Assembly: GCF_020622355.1 (NCBI RefSeq)
Contig: NZ_WHVL01000001.1
Span: 62,001 to 126,000 of the forward strand
DNA from: Vreelandella malpeensis
Lineage (GTDB): Bacteria; Pseudomonadota; Gammaproteobacteria; Pseudomonadales; Halomonadaceae
Direction: 5' to 3'
Length of the DNA: 64,000 nucleotides
Shown here piece after piece: positions 36,106 through 44,944 of the stretch (positions are counted from its first letter, which is position 1; each line of letters begins with the position of its first letter). Made by a program: the position numbers and the translations under genes. Under the pieces are notes generated by a model. The model did no database searches, was not told the origin of the DNA, and saw only the letters and a list, made by a program, of their open reading frames with translations.

Positions 36106-38270
36106 GCCGCAAGCGCGAGGATAGTCAAACCCTCGATCTTTTTGAGGCGATGCCGGTTGACGAGCCCGCTGCGCCCCACCCGGCGCTTTTTGAGTCCCAG
36201 GCCCTGCTCGATCTGCTTGAGCGCTGGGTGGCGCGCGGCTGGCTGCGCGACCTGGACCGCGCGCTGGCGCGCTTTCTACTGACCGAGGCGCCAGATGCCC
36301 CGGCGCTTCTGCTGCTGGCAGCCGCCCTTGCCAGCCACCAGCTCGGCCGAGGGCACGTGTGCCTGGAGCTTGCGGCCACCCTGGCCGCGCCGGATTTCGC
36401 GCTGTCGCTGCCGCCGGAAGGCGACGACCTGATCGAGCCGCCTTTGCTGCCAAGCGCCCTGCTCGAAACCCTCACGCTTGCCGAGTGGCAGGCCGCTCTC
36501 GATCACCCGCTGCTGGTAAGCAACGGCCCAGGCACCACGCCGCTGGTGGCCAACGCCACCCGCCTCTACCTGCGCCGCTACTGGCAGTTCGAGCGCACCC
36601 TGCAGCAAGAGATCGCCGCGCGGCTCGAAGACGGCGAGGCGCCCACGGCGCAGGCGCTTCTCGCCCCGGCGCTCGACGTGCTCTTTCCCGCCGCAGCCGC
36701 ACTCGACTGGCAGAAGACCGCCTGCGCCCTCGCCGCCCGCAGCCGCTTCGCCGTGATCACCGGCGGCCCCGGCACCGGCAAGACCACCACGGTGGTGCGC
36801 CTGCTGGCGCTTCTGCAAACGCTAAGGCTGGCAGGCGCCCCCGAGGCGCCGCTGCGCATTCGTCTGGCCGCCCCTACCGGCAAGGCCGCCGCCCGGCTCA
36901 ACGAATCCATTGCCGGGCAGGTCAACGGCCTGCCCAGCGCCGCGCTCGAGGCGCTATTGCCCGGAGGCAGTACGCTCGACGGCGCCATTCCCGTAGAAGT
37001 GACCACGCTGCACCGCTTGCTCGGCGCCCGCCCGGATACCCGCCACTTCCGCCACGGCCCGCACCACTTGCTCGCACTCGACGTGCTGGTGATCGACGAA
37101 GCCTCGATGGTGGATATCGAGATGATGACCGCCGTGCTCGGCGCCTTGCCCGCCCACGCGCAGCTGGTGCTACTGGGCGATAAGGACCAGCTCGCCTCGG
37201 TCGAGGCCGGCGCGGTGCTCGGCGATTTATGCCGCCGCGCCGAGGCCGCCCACTACACCAAGACCACCGCCGCCTGGCTCGAAACCGCCACCGGCCAGCC
37301 GATACCGGACGAATTCATCGACGAGCACGGCGAGCCGCTGGATCAGGCGATCACCATGCTGCGGGTGAGCCACCGCTTCGACGAGCAAAGCGGTATCGGC
37401 CAGCTCGCCCGGGCGATCAACCAGCCCGGCCACGCCTTGAGCGAACGGGATAAACAGCAGGCGGTGAACCAGGTACTGCGTCACGGCTACCCGGACGTGC
37501 AGCACCGCGTACTCGGCGGCCAGGAGGATGCCGCGCTGGATGCCCTGGTGATCGACGGCAGCCCTGACGGCTTCGTCGACGGCGGCGAAGGCCGCACCGA
37601 CCACAAAGGCGCCCCCATCGCCCCACCCGCCGGCTACCGCCACTACTTGAGCGTGCTGCAAACCCGGCGCCCCCAGGGCGAAGCGTTCGAGACCCACCCC
37701 CAGGCGTTCGATGCCTGGGCGGGCGAGGTGCTCGCCGCCTACAGCCGCTTTCAGCTACTCTGCGCACTGCGCAAGGGCCCCTTGGGCGTGGAGGGCCTCA
37801 ACCCGCGCATCGCCCATACGCTTCGCCGTGAAGGGTGGCTTGTGGCCAACGACGTCACGCTGGAAAAAGGCTGGTATGAGGGCCGCCCGGTGCTGGTCAC
37901 CCAGAACGACTACGCGCTGAAGCTGATGAACGGCGATATCGGCATCACGCTCGCCGTACCCGACCCGCGAGTCCCAAACCAGACGCTTCTGCGCGTCGCC
38001 TTTCCCACCAGCGACCCGCAAAAGCCTATCCGCTGGGTGCTGCCTTCACGCCTGCACGCAGTGGAAACCGTATTCGCCATGACCGTGCACAAATCCCAGG
38101 GCTCCGAGTTCGTGCACACCGCTCTGCTGCTACCCGCCACTATCAACCCGATTCTGACGCGGGAGCTGGTCTACACCGGCATCACCCGCGCGCGGGAGTG
38201 GCTGACCGTGGTGGAAGCCAAGCGCGGAATTCTGAACGAGGCGGTAATCAGGGAAGTAATGAGGGCTTGA
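36102..38270 (+). CDS. recD: Exodeoxyribonuclease V alpha subunit
   Basis: 722 residues, longer than E. coli RecD (608). Helicase motifs are Walker A VITGGPGTGKTTTVV (about 216), AAPTGKAAARLNESI, VLVIDEASMVDIEMM (about 328), VLLGDKDQLASVEAGAVLGD and MTVHKSQGSEF (about 660), ending YTGITRAREWLTVV. RecD is the 5'-3' helicase of RecBCD. Its ATG (36102) overlaps the recB TGA as ATGA. The extra length sits partly in a stretch after the Walker B region (about 390-530) that I cannot assign. Confidence 0.95.
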   Translation: MSRKREDSQTLDLFEAMPVDEPAAPHPALFESQALLDLLERWVARGWLRDLDRALARFLLTEAPDAPALLLLAAALASHQLGRGHVCLELAATLAAPDFALSLPPEGDDLIEPPLLPSALLETLTLAEWQAALDHPLLVSNGPGTTPLVANATRLYLRRYWQFERTLQQEIAARLEDGEAPTAQALLAPALDVLFPAAAALDWQKTACALAARSRFAVITGGPGTGKTTTVVRLLALLQTLRLAGAPEAPLRIRLAAPTGKAAARLNESIAGQVNGLPSAALEALLPGGSTLDGAIPVEVTTLHRLLGARPDTRHFRHGPHHLLALDVLVIDEASMVDIEMMTAVLGALPAHAQLVLLGDKDQLASVEAGAVLGDLCRRAEAAHYTKTTAAWLETATGQPIPDEFIDEHGEPLDQAITMLRVSHRFDEQSGIGQLARAINQPGHALSERDKQQAVNQVLRHGYPDVQHRVLGGQEDAALDALVIDGSPDGFVDGGEGRTDHKGAPIAPPAGYRHYLSVLQTRRPQGEAFETHPQAFDAWAGEVLAAYSRFQLLCALRKGPLGVEGLNPRIAHTLRREGWLVANDVTLEKGWYEGRPVLVTQNDYALKLMNGDIGITLAVPDPRVPNQTLLRVAFPTSDPQKPIRWVLPSRLHAVETVFAMTVHKSQGSEFVHTALLLPATINPILTRELVYTGITRAREWLTVVEAKRGILNEAVIREVMRA

Positions 38271-38363
38271 GTCACATGGCTCGTTGAAATACGAAGGGTG
38301 GATTTCCTTGAGGCTGAGGCATGCCCTACTAGAATCGTTTCAATCAACGCGAGGGACTTGCCA

Positions 38364-39119
38364 ATGAAGCACTACAAGAAAGTGGGCCGCATGGGAAGCA
38401 AGGCCTTTGCCCAGCTGACGCGCCTGGGCCGCCACGAGCTCGCCCTGCTGCTGTGCCTGGCGATCATTTCCGGCGGCATCTGGGGCTTCGTCGCGCTCGC
38501 CGGAGAGGTCATCGAAGGCGATACCCAGAGTTTCGACGAGCGCCTGCTGCTCGCCCTTCGCAACCCCGCCGATCTCAACGACCCCATCGGCCCGGGCTGG
38601 GTCGAGGAGATGGGCCGGGACTTCACGGCGCTGGGCGGAGTCGGCGTGCTGGTACTCATCACGCTGGGAGCGCTGGGGTATCTGTTGCTCGCCAGGCATT
38701 TTCGCGCGGCCCTGTTTGCCCTGGTGGCGGTGCCCGGCGGCATCCTGCTCAGCACCGTGATGAAGCTGGGCTTCGATCGCCCCCGGCCGGATCTCGTGCC
38801 CCACGAAGCCATGGTCTACACCGCGAGCTTTCCCAGCGGCCACTCCATGATGTCCGCCGTCACTTATCTCACGCTCGCCGCACTGCTCATCCGCATCCAG
38901 CCCGCACTGCGTCTGAAAGCCTATTTGCTGATCCTGGCGATACTGCTGACCCTGCTCGTGGGTATCAGCCGCGTTTATCTCGGCGTTCACTGGCCCACCG
39001 ACATGCTGGCCGGTTGGACCGCCGGCGCCAGCTGGGCGGCGCTCTGCTGGGGCGTGATGCACTGGCTTCAGGGGCGCGGGCAGATCGAGGCGGAAGAGAA
39101 GGAACCCGATAGCGACTGA
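38364..39119 (+). CDS. PAP2-family membrane phosphatase
   Basis: 251 residues with about six membrane segments. The three phosphatase motifs are KLGFDRPRP (motif 1), SFPSGHSMM (motif 2) and SRVYLGVHWPTDMLAG (motif 3), with the catalytic His in the last two. Family members dephosphorylate undecaprenyl pyrophosphate, phosphatidic acid or similar lipids outside the cytoplasm. GAGGGA precedes the ATG at 38364. It is separated from recD by about 90 bases and has no obvious operon partner. The specific lipid is unknown. Confidence 0.88.
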   Translation: MKHYKKVGRMGSKAFAQLTRLGRHELALLLCLAIISGGIWGFVALAGEVIEGDTQSFDERLLLALRNPADLNDPIGPGWVEEMGRDFTALGGVGVLVLITLGALGYLLLARHFRAALFALVAVPGGILLSTVMKLGFDRPRPDLVPHEAMVYTASFPSGHSMMSAVTYLTLAALLIRIQPALRLKAYLLILAILLTLLVGISRVYLGVHWPTDMLAGWTAGASWAALCWGVMHWLQGRGQIEAEEKEPDSD

Positions 39120-39156
39120 CCCGGCATCGTACGAGAACGGGCACGGACAGGCCGCG

Positions 39157-39492
39157 TCAGGCTTTCTTCACGAACTGGGCCGTCACCATCATGTCGCCGG
39201 CGCCGTCTACCTTGCAGTCCAGCTGGTGATCCTTCCCCTCCTTGAGCCGCTTGATGACGGCCCGGGTGCCGATCTTGAGCACCAGAGAACTGCCTTTGAC
39301 CTTGAGGTCCTTGATCAGCGTGACCTTGTCGCCTTCGGCCAGCGGTGTGCCGTGGGCATCCAGCACGTTCACGGCTTCTTCGGCGGCGAGCTCATCGGGG
39401 TCCCACTCGTGGGCGCACTCGGGACAGATGAACAGGCGCTGGTCCTGATAGACGAATTCCGACTGACAGCGGGGGCATGGCGGGCAAGACAT
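39157..39492 (-). CDS. PhnA/YjdM-type zinc-ribbon protein
   Basis: 111 residues. The N-terminal zinc ribbon is CPPCPRCQSEFVYQDQ and FICPECAHEW. The C-terminal small barrel has DAHGTPLAEGDKVTLIKDLKVKG and the family ending. Despite the phnA name, the family is not a phosphonate enzyme and its role is unclear. It is transcribed toward the PAP2 gene and downstream of the GST gene, with an 88-base gap. Confidence 0.9.
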   Translation of the reverse strand: MSCPPCPRCQSEFVYQDQRLFICPECAHEWDPDELAAEEAVNVLDAHGTPLAEGDKVTLIKDLKVKGSSLVLKIGTRAVIKRLKEGKDHQLDCKVDGAGDMMVTAQFVKKA

Positions 39493-39580
39493 GATTCAGG
39501 GCTTCTGTAGTAAATGAGCGAATGATGATACTCAGTGCGGGCGGCCTTGGCGACCGAGGAGGTTGCGCGCCGCCTAATCG

Positions 39581-40186
39581 CTAGACGAAGGCCGTCTGCT
39601 GAAAGCTTGCGCGTGCCTCGATGCCTGCATGCCAAGCCCCGAGCTTAGGACAGGCACGTTGCCAAACCGCTTCTGGAAGCCTGAAGTCGAGATACGCCAG
39701 CGCCACGGCGGTCGTGATCTCGCCAAGATGGAGGGATACGGCAGGCGACGTGTCGCCAAGTTCGCTTTCGAGCTGCGGCAATAACCGATGAAGGGCTCGC
39801 CAGCGCCGCTGGCCCAGCATGCTCTCATTGGCTTTGTGGCCGTCGTGTTTTCTGGCGATCACGATATTGAACGCGGCCTCCATCAAATTCTGCCCCAGCC
39901 CCGCCAAGTGCAGCACCTGCGCCCGCTGGTTGTCAGGCAGCATCGGGGTTTTCGGGAAGGCACCATCAAGGTAAACGGCCAGCAACGTCGATTCGCTGAG
40001 CGTGATGCCCTCGTTCGTCACCAACGCCGGTACACGCCCAGCGGGGTTGACCTTCAAGAGCTCGGCATCGTCTGCCCAGGGGTCGCACCACTTGAGCGTC
40101 ACCTTGCTTATCAAGCCCTTTTCCATGAGCAGGATGCATGCAACGCGCGCATAGGGTGAGGTGGTGTTCAGGTAAAGCTCCATCAT
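39581..40186 (-). CDS. Glutathione S-transferase family protein
   Basis: 201 residues. The N-terminal thioredoxin-fold part MELYLNTTSPYARVACILLMEKGL has the catalytic-type Ser/Tyr region, and NPAGRVPALV then ESTLLAVYLD form the glutathione-binding loop. The C-terminal half is the helical domain. The ATG at 40186-40184 overlaps the upstream MFS stop as ATGA; a second ATG three bases later is better spaced from AAGGAG, so either may be used. It forms a two-gene operon with the MFS transporter, suggesting export or detoxification of a common compound. Confidence 0.86.
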   Translation of the reverse strand: MMELYLNTTSPYARVACILLMEKGLISKVTLKWCDPWADDAELLKVNPAGRVPALVTNEGITLSESTLLAVYLDGAFPKTPMLPDNQRAQVLHLAGLGQNLMEAAFNIVIARKHDGHKANESMLGQRRWRALHRLLPQLESELGDTSPAVSLHLGEITTAVALAYLDFRLPEAVWQRACPKLGAWHAGIEARASFQQTAFV

Positions 40187-41394
40187 GATCTCCTTGACTG
40201 GGCCGCATGAAAGGATGAACGCCGCTCGGCACCGCGGCTGAGAAGCACCAGCACCACGCCTGCGATGAGCATGGCACTGCTGATGGTGAACAGCGGCCCA
40301 TAAGTGCCCAGCGGCGCGTAAAGCGCCGACATGGCGTAGCCCGCCAGAGCCTGAGCAGCGGCGAATGCAGCCGTAGCCTGCCCCCAGTACTTCTTGTGGG
40401 CGGCGGGCCCGACGAGTGTTGCCAGACGGCCTGATGTGAGCGCGACGATGCCGGGAATCATTGCCCCCACCAGAAAAGAGGAAGCCGACTGGCTCACGAG
40501 TGCCAGCGAGAAGACCGGCAGCGCAACGGCGCCGGCCTTGGCGACGAAGGCCACGATCAACCCGGAATGCCAGCCAACGCGATGCGCCAGCTCCTTGATC
40601 ATGAACGGCCCACACAACGCGCCGAAGCCGAAGATGCCCCACTGCAGCGCGGCTGCCTCGCTACCCAGAGCATTTTCACGCGCCAGGTAATCCACCCAGA
40701 ACAGGGTATGAGGCACGAACCCCACGGCATCCAGCGCGTAGGCGCCCATGATCAGCCACACCGCCAGGCCAATACCGGGCGCCGAGTGATCTTCGCGACT
40801 TGCGGACCTCGCAGCGGGCGCACTGGATAGGCGCCTCACTCCGGCAATACACAGCATGCCCGCCGCCGCGCAGAGCAGCCCCAGCGCTACCCAAGTGACC
40901 GTCAAGCTGAACGCTAGCAACCAGGGCACGATGAACGACGAAAGCAGCGCGCCCAGACCAATGCCGGTGAACACCATGGCCCCCACGTGGGCGCGGCGCT
41001 CGGTGGGCGTGGCCGCCAGTGCCAACGACGGCCCAACCACCATCAAGACGGCACCAGCGATACCGGACACCAGCCGCCAGACGAAAAACCACGCAAAGGT
41101 GCCCGGCCACGCACACAGCAAAAAGCTCAAGGCGATACACAGGAAGCTTGCGCCGACCACACGGCGTGGCGCAAAGCGTTCGCTCAGCCAGTGCGCCGCC
41201 AGTGCGCCCAGGAAGTAACCAAGCAGATTGGCAGCGCCGAGATAAGCACCTTGATTTACGGTGAACCATTCATGCTCGATAATCGCAGGCAGCAGTGGCG
41301 TATAAGCAAAGCGCGCAATCCCGATGCCCGCCAGCGTCGCCATGATGCCGGTCAGCAAGATGGGAAGCTCTCCTTCCATGTGTTGGCGTGCCAT
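40183..41394 (-). CDS. YbfB/YjiJ-family MFS transporter
   Basis: 403 residues with twelve expected membrane helices. The N-terminus TGIMATLAGIGIARFAYTPLLPAII, the loop GAANLLGYFLGALAAHWLS and RLVSGIAGAVLMVVGPSLALAA match the YbfB/YjiJ group of major facilitator proteins. The substrate is unknown. GGA lies upstream of the ATG. It is divergent from a LysR gene, which is probably its regulator, and overlaps the following GST gene. Confidence 0.88.
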   Translation of the reverse strand: MARQHMEGELPILLTGIMATLAGIGIARFAYTPLLPAIIEHEWFTVNQGAYLGAANLLGYFLGALAAHWLSERFAPRRVVGASFLCIALSFLLCAWPGTFAWFFVWRLVSGIAGAVLMVVGPSLALAATPTERRAHVGAMVFTGIGLGALLSSFIVPWLLAFSLTVTWVALGLLCAAAGMLCIAGVRRLSSAPAARSASREDHSAPGIGLAVWLIMGAYALDAVGFVPHTLFWVDYLARENALGSEAAALQWGIFGFGALCGPFMIKELAHRVGWHSGLIVAFVAKAGAVALPVFSLALVSQSASSFLVGAMIPGIVALTSGRLATLVGPAAHKKYWGQATAAFAAAQALAGYAMSALYAPLGTYGPLFTISSAMLIAGVVLVLLSRGAERRSSFHAAQSRRS

Positions 41395-41468
41395 GAAGTC
41401 GTATCCTTTTCCTGTACGTACGTGGCCTTAAGATGCCCACTGACCAAAAGACTAAACGTCAACGCTGG

Positions 41469-41517
41469 TTCTATAGAAACGATTCTTTCTGATAGTTAAT
41501 ATCTCATTTAGAGATAT
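41469..41517. promoter_or_regulatory. Dyad sites in the divergent MFS / LysR promoter
   Basis: ATATCTC (41499-41505) and GAGATAT (41511-41517) are a perfect seven-base inverted repeat with a five-base spacer. A second small palindrome, TTCTATAGAA, lies at 41469-41478. Both sit in the 159-base gap between the divergent genes and suit LysR binding. Confidence 0.5.
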
Positions 41518-41553
41518 GACCGATACCGGCGGAACGCCTTGGGGGAATCGACA

Positions 41554-42426
41554 ATGCAGTTGAAGTCATTGAACCTGTTCATGGCCGTGATCGAGACCGG
41601 CAGCTTCGTGGCAGCGGCACAGCGGTGCCACACGGTACAGTCCAACGTAACCACCCACATCAAGAAGCTGGAAGACGAGCTCGGAGTGGCGCTTTTTCAT
41701 CGTATTGGGAGGGTTCGCCCCACCAGCGCCGGAGTGGCGCTGGTCGATTACGCACAGCGCATGCTGAGCGTTCACGATGAAGCGCTCGCGCAGTTTCAGG
41801 GCCGCGACAACGCCGCCGGGCGGCTGCGGATAGGCGCGATGGAAACCACCACCGCCCTGCGCCTGCCACCCCTGCTGGCGGCGTATCACGCAGCGCATCC
41901 CGAGGTCGATATCCAGCTCAAGACCGGGCCCACCGCCGAGCTGATGGAGCTGATGATGGATGGGCAGGTCGACGGCGTCTTCGTTGCCGGTGGGGTCGAG
42001 CATGGCCGTTATCAGGCGCTCAACGCATTCAGCGAGCAGCTGGTACTGGTGGGGGCGACGCCCATGACGACAATGCCCACTTCGCAAACGCTGATGACAT
42101 CCGCCTTCATGGCGTTTCGCCAAGGCTGTAGCTACCGCCAACGCATCGAGCTACTGCTGGCTTCTCATGGAGTGAATGCGGCCAGGATCTTCGAATTCGG
42201 CTCTCTTGATGCGATGCTCGGCTGCGTCGCCGCCGGTATGGGTTACACGGTCCTGCCCCGCGCCACGGTCGAGGCGCATCAACATCGCTTCGGTATTCAC
42301 ACGTTGGCCCTGCCCGCCTCCATCGCCCATATCGACACTTATTTCGTTACCCACGCCCCCACAGGCTGGACGCCGGCCTTGGCACGCTTCGTTGATATGT
42401 TGCATGAGGCTGTGACAGCGATGTGA
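41554..42426 (+). CDS. LysR-family transcriptional regulator
   Basis: 290 residues. The HTH region is MQLKSLNLFMAVIETGSFVAAAQRCHTVQSNVTTHIKKLEDELG, followed by the two-lobed effector domain. GGGGGA lies upstream of the ATG at 41554. Divergent placement from the MFS/GST operon indicates it controls those genes, probably through the dyad at 41499-41517. The inducer is unknown. Confidence 0.88.
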   Translation: MQLKSLNLFMAVIETGSFVAAAQRCHTVQSNVTTHIKKLEDELGVALFHRIGRVRPTSAGVALVDYAQRMLSVHDEALAQFQGRDNAAGRLRIGAMETTTALRLPPLLAAYHAAHPEVDIQLKTGPTAELMELMMDGQVDGVFVAGGVEHGRYQALNAFSEQLVLVGATPMTTMPTSQTLMTSAFMAFRQGCSYRQRIELLLASHGVNAARIFEFGSLDAMLGCVAAGMGYTVLPRATVEAHQHRFGIHTLALPASIAHIDTYFVTHAPTGWTPALARFVDMLHEAVTAM

Positions 42427-42508
42427 TTGTTGCTGGCCGTTTTCAGGGGATGCTGGCAATGCTACCTGTCCCGTTCTTCCAAACTTCTTGGCCTTGGAAG
42501 AGGCAATG

Positions 42509-42829
42509 ATGAGCAGGCGAAACACCCAATGCTCTGCCATAGTGAAAGACCCACGCACCGTTCAAGCAGGCAAGAGCATGACTCGTGTAGCAAAGGTGGA
42601 GCCGATCAGTGAAGACCGGGGTGACGCCATCATCGTATCGGGCTGGCGGGTGCTGGACGTGACGGACATGGACGCGCCAAAGGAAGTCTCGCGCCACGAC
42701 CAGGAGCCCGAGGCGATTCAGGCGGCGCGCCGTTTCGAGGCAGAAACCGCTGGTGAGCCTGGCTCCGATGCCGATGACACCCAGGATTACGATGCCTCTC
42801 GGGCGGATTCCGGCAAGCCCGAGGTGTGA
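42509..42829 (+). CDS. Hypothetical small acidic protein
   Basis: 106 residues from the ATG at 42509 (GGAAGAGG upstream); a shorter start at 42578 (MTRVAKVEP) is equally possible. The middle (GDAIIVSGWRVLDVTDMDAPKEVSRH) looks like a short folded beta-rich domain. The last 30 residues are very acidic and polar (AGEPGSDADDTQDYDASRADSG). I do not recognise the family. It sits between the LysR gene and the esterase operon and ends just before a 12-bp tandem repeat. Confidence 0.5.
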   Translation: MSRRNTQCSAIVKDPRTVQAGKSMTRVAKVEPISEDRGDAIIVSGWRVLDVTDMDAPKEVSRHDQEPEAIQAARRFEAETAGEPGSDADDTQDYDASRADSGKPEV

Positions 42830-42843
42830 GCCCGTCCGCCGCC

Positions 42844-42879
42844 CTAGTACTTCTCCTAGTACTTCTCCTAGTACTTCTA
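42844..42879. repeat. 12-bp tandem repeat, three copies
   Basis: The unit CTAGTACTTCTC occurs at 42844-42855 and 42856-42867, with a third copy at 42868-42879 differing only in its last base. It lies between the small acidic gene and the 3' end of the esterase gene. Confidence 0.92.
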
Positions 42880-42967
42880 GAGCCGGACAGTTTCGAGTCG
42901 CCGCTTTTCCTTCACCGCCTAAGGATGGAAACGCGGCGTTTTTTCATCGGGAGGAATTGTCTGCCGA

Positions 42968-44347
42968 TCACTCATTCGCCCGCCACCACTGGATGACCTT
43001 TTCAATTCGCCCCTTCTGCGCCAGGTGTCCGCTGCGCGCGAAATCCGCCCAGAGTTTACGCAGCCGCTGGCCGCATTCGTGAAGCTCGCTTTCCTCTACG
43101 CCCTTGACGATATCCGCGTCCCGCCAGCTTTGCGGCTCACCGAGCAGCAGCGGAAGCTCCAGCGTATGGGCGGCACCATAAGGCCCGCGGCCCTGGTTCC
43201 AATCGAACCGATAGACGAAGGCACGACCATCCGATTTGGCGTGGCGGCGAGCGAAGTCAGCGGCGTCACGCCGGTAGATCTTGCGCGTGGTGGCGGCCAC
43301 CAGCGCACCGGTCAATGGCTGGCCCAGCCAAGGCGCTCGGCGCAGGCGCGAAAGCGCTGGCGACAGCACCAGAAACAGTGCGGTTTCCTCGAAAGTGGTG
43401 CCGATCAGCACGTCGATAGCCGCCGCCGCACGGCGCCAGGCGGCGGGAGCGTGTTGCTCCCGGGGTAACGGGTAGTGGCCGTACTGGGGTGCAAACGGCA
43501 TGGCGGATTTCAGACCGAACCCTTGGGCGGCCTCGATCACCCGGGTCTGTATTCGCAGCACCTCGTCGAGCGGGGTGTCTTCTGTCACCTCGGCGGCCAC
43601 GGCCGCCATTCGGGCATTCATCTTCGCCCGGCCCCGGCGAATGCCGAGCGGCGCGCTCTGGATGATGGCGCGCTGGAAAAGCCCTTCGGCGCCCTCGGCG
43701 ATCATCAGGTGCGCCGCCGCGTCGCCCCCGGCGGAGTGGCCGAACAGCGTCACGTTGCCGGGATCGCCGCCGAAGGCGGCGATGTTGGTATGAATCCAGC
43801 GCAGCGCCGAGATCAAGTCGAGCAGCCCGAGATTCGCCGGGCGCCCCTCCCCACCGAGAAAGCCCAGCAGCCCCAGCCGGTAGTTCACGCCCACCACGAT
43901 GACATCGCCTTCGAGCGCCAGCGGGCGGGTATCGAACACGGGCAGATCCGCCGTGCCGAACACGTAGGAGCCGCCGTGAATCCACACCATCACCGGGCGC
44001 GGCGTATCCGCCGGATGCTCCGGCAGGGTGATCGACAGATGCAGCGCCTCTTCGCAGACGTGAAACTCCTCCACCGCCACGCCCAGGGCGGCGTTGAGCT
44101 CGGGCTCGATATTCTGCGGCGCCGCCGGCGACCAGGTGGTGGCGTGAACGGGAACCCGTGAAGGCGGTGTATCCACCGGCGGGCAGAAGCGCCGGGCGGT
44201 GGCGTAGCACAGGCCAGTGGCGCGAAGGGCGCCGCGATCATGCCAGCCGATGATCTCGCCGGCGGGGGCGCTGAAACGCGGAGCGTCAGAGCCAGCCGGG
44301 GGCAGCGCTGCCTGAGATGAACCGCGCGGTGGCAAGGAGGTCGTCAC
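42968..44347 (-). CDS. Type B carboxylesterase/lipase family protein
   Basis: 459 residues of the alpha/beta-hydrolase fold. The oxyanion segment is VMVWIHGGSYVFG, and the nucleophile elbow is GNVTLFGHSAGGDAAAHLM (catalytic Ser). GVNYRLGLLGFL and NLGLLDLISALRWIHTNIAAFGGDP are typical. A catalytic His candidate lies near YGAAHTLELPLLLG. It hydrolyses carboxylic esters; the substrate is unknown and no signal peptide is evident. The GTG at 44345-44347 overlaps the preceding stop as GTGA, so it is coupled to the flavin-oxidase gene. Confidence 0.86.
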   Translation of the reverse strand: MTTSLPPRGSSQAALPPAGSDAPRFSAPAGEIIGWHDRGALRATGLCYATARRFCPPVDTPPSRVPVHATTWSPAAPQNIEPELNAALGVAVEEFHVCEEALHLSITLPEHPADTPRPVMVWIHGGSYVFGTADLPVFDTRPLALEGDVIVVGVNYRLGLLGFLGGEGRPANLGLLDLISALRWIHTNIAAFGGDPGNVTLFGHSAGGDAAAHLMIAEGAEGLFQRAIIQSAPLGIRRGRAKMNARMAAVAAEVTEDTPLDEVLRIQTRVIEAAQGFGLKSAMPFAPQYGHYPLPREQHAPAAWRRAAAAIDVLIGTTFEETALFLVLSPALSRLRRAPWLGQPLTGALVAATTRKIYRRDAADFARRHAKSDGRAFVYRFDWNQGRGPYGAAHTLELPLLLGEPQSWRDADIVKGVEESELHECGQRLRKLWADFARSGHLAQKGRIEKVIQWWRANE

Positions 44348-44913
44348 GGCACCACCCACTGCCCGGCCCAATCATCGCCGCGCTCGAACAGCGCGCGACG
44401 GTGATGCTCGCCCAGGTGCAGCGCCTCGAGGCTCTCGATACGAAACGCCAACACCGCGAAGGCCTCCCGAGAGGCGGTCGTCGTATAAGCCAGGGCGTCG
44501 GGGATGGATGTGCCGGAGGTCGGCTGGTGCCCGTAGGCGGCGCGGCCGTGGTCGGGCAACGGCTGCCAGCGTGCCTGGACGTCGTCACCGGTCGTCACGG
44601 TGGCGGTGGCGGCGATGCGAAGCTGCAGGCGCTGCGCAGCGTCCCAGACGTGCAGCGATGCCCGGGGGTGGGCACGCAGCTCCCTCACCTTGCCAGCGTG
44701 AACGTCGGAGTAGACGGCGAGCTGGCCGCGGGCTCGGTTGGCCTCACGCAGCACCACGGTGCGTGCCTGGGGGCGGCCGGCATCGCTTATCGTGGCCAGG
44801 GTCGGGTAGCGCGCCGCGGCGTCGCGCGTGTGAGCGCCGTCGGCCAGGCACTGCCAAGCCCGGTCGAGCAGAAGCGTCAGTTGCTGTGCCCAAGGCGGGT
44901 CGTTGGTTGCCAT
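44344..44913 (-). CDS. Pyridoxamine 5'-phosphate oxidase-like FMN protein
   Basis: 189 residues with the split-barrel FMN-binding pattern: RYPTLATISDAGRPQARTVVLREAN, then VYSDVHAGKVRELRAHPRASLHVWD. It resembles the Alr4036 group more than PdxH, lacking the PdxH C-terminal signature. It probably binds FMN, with unknown substrate. AAGGGA precedes the ATG. It is the third gene in a four-gene minus-strand cluster (hypothetical membrane-anchored protein, GNAT, this gene, esterase). Confidence 0.85.
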   Translation of the reverse strand: MATNDPPWAQQLTLLLDRAWQCLADGAHTRDAAARYPTLATISDAGRPQARTVVLREANRARGQLAVYSDVHAGKVRELRAHPRASLHVWDAAQRLQLRIAATATVTTGDDVQARWQPLPDHGRAAYGHQPTSGTSIPDALAYTTTASREAFAVLAFRIESLEALHLGEHHRRALFERGDDWAGQWVVP

Positions 44914-44944
44914 CGTGTCCCTTGCAAGCCGTTGAAATGAGAAT

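Noticed and set aside
42844..42879. Possible CRISPR-like array
   Set aside because: The 12-base units are directly adjacent with no spacers, and no cas genes are present.
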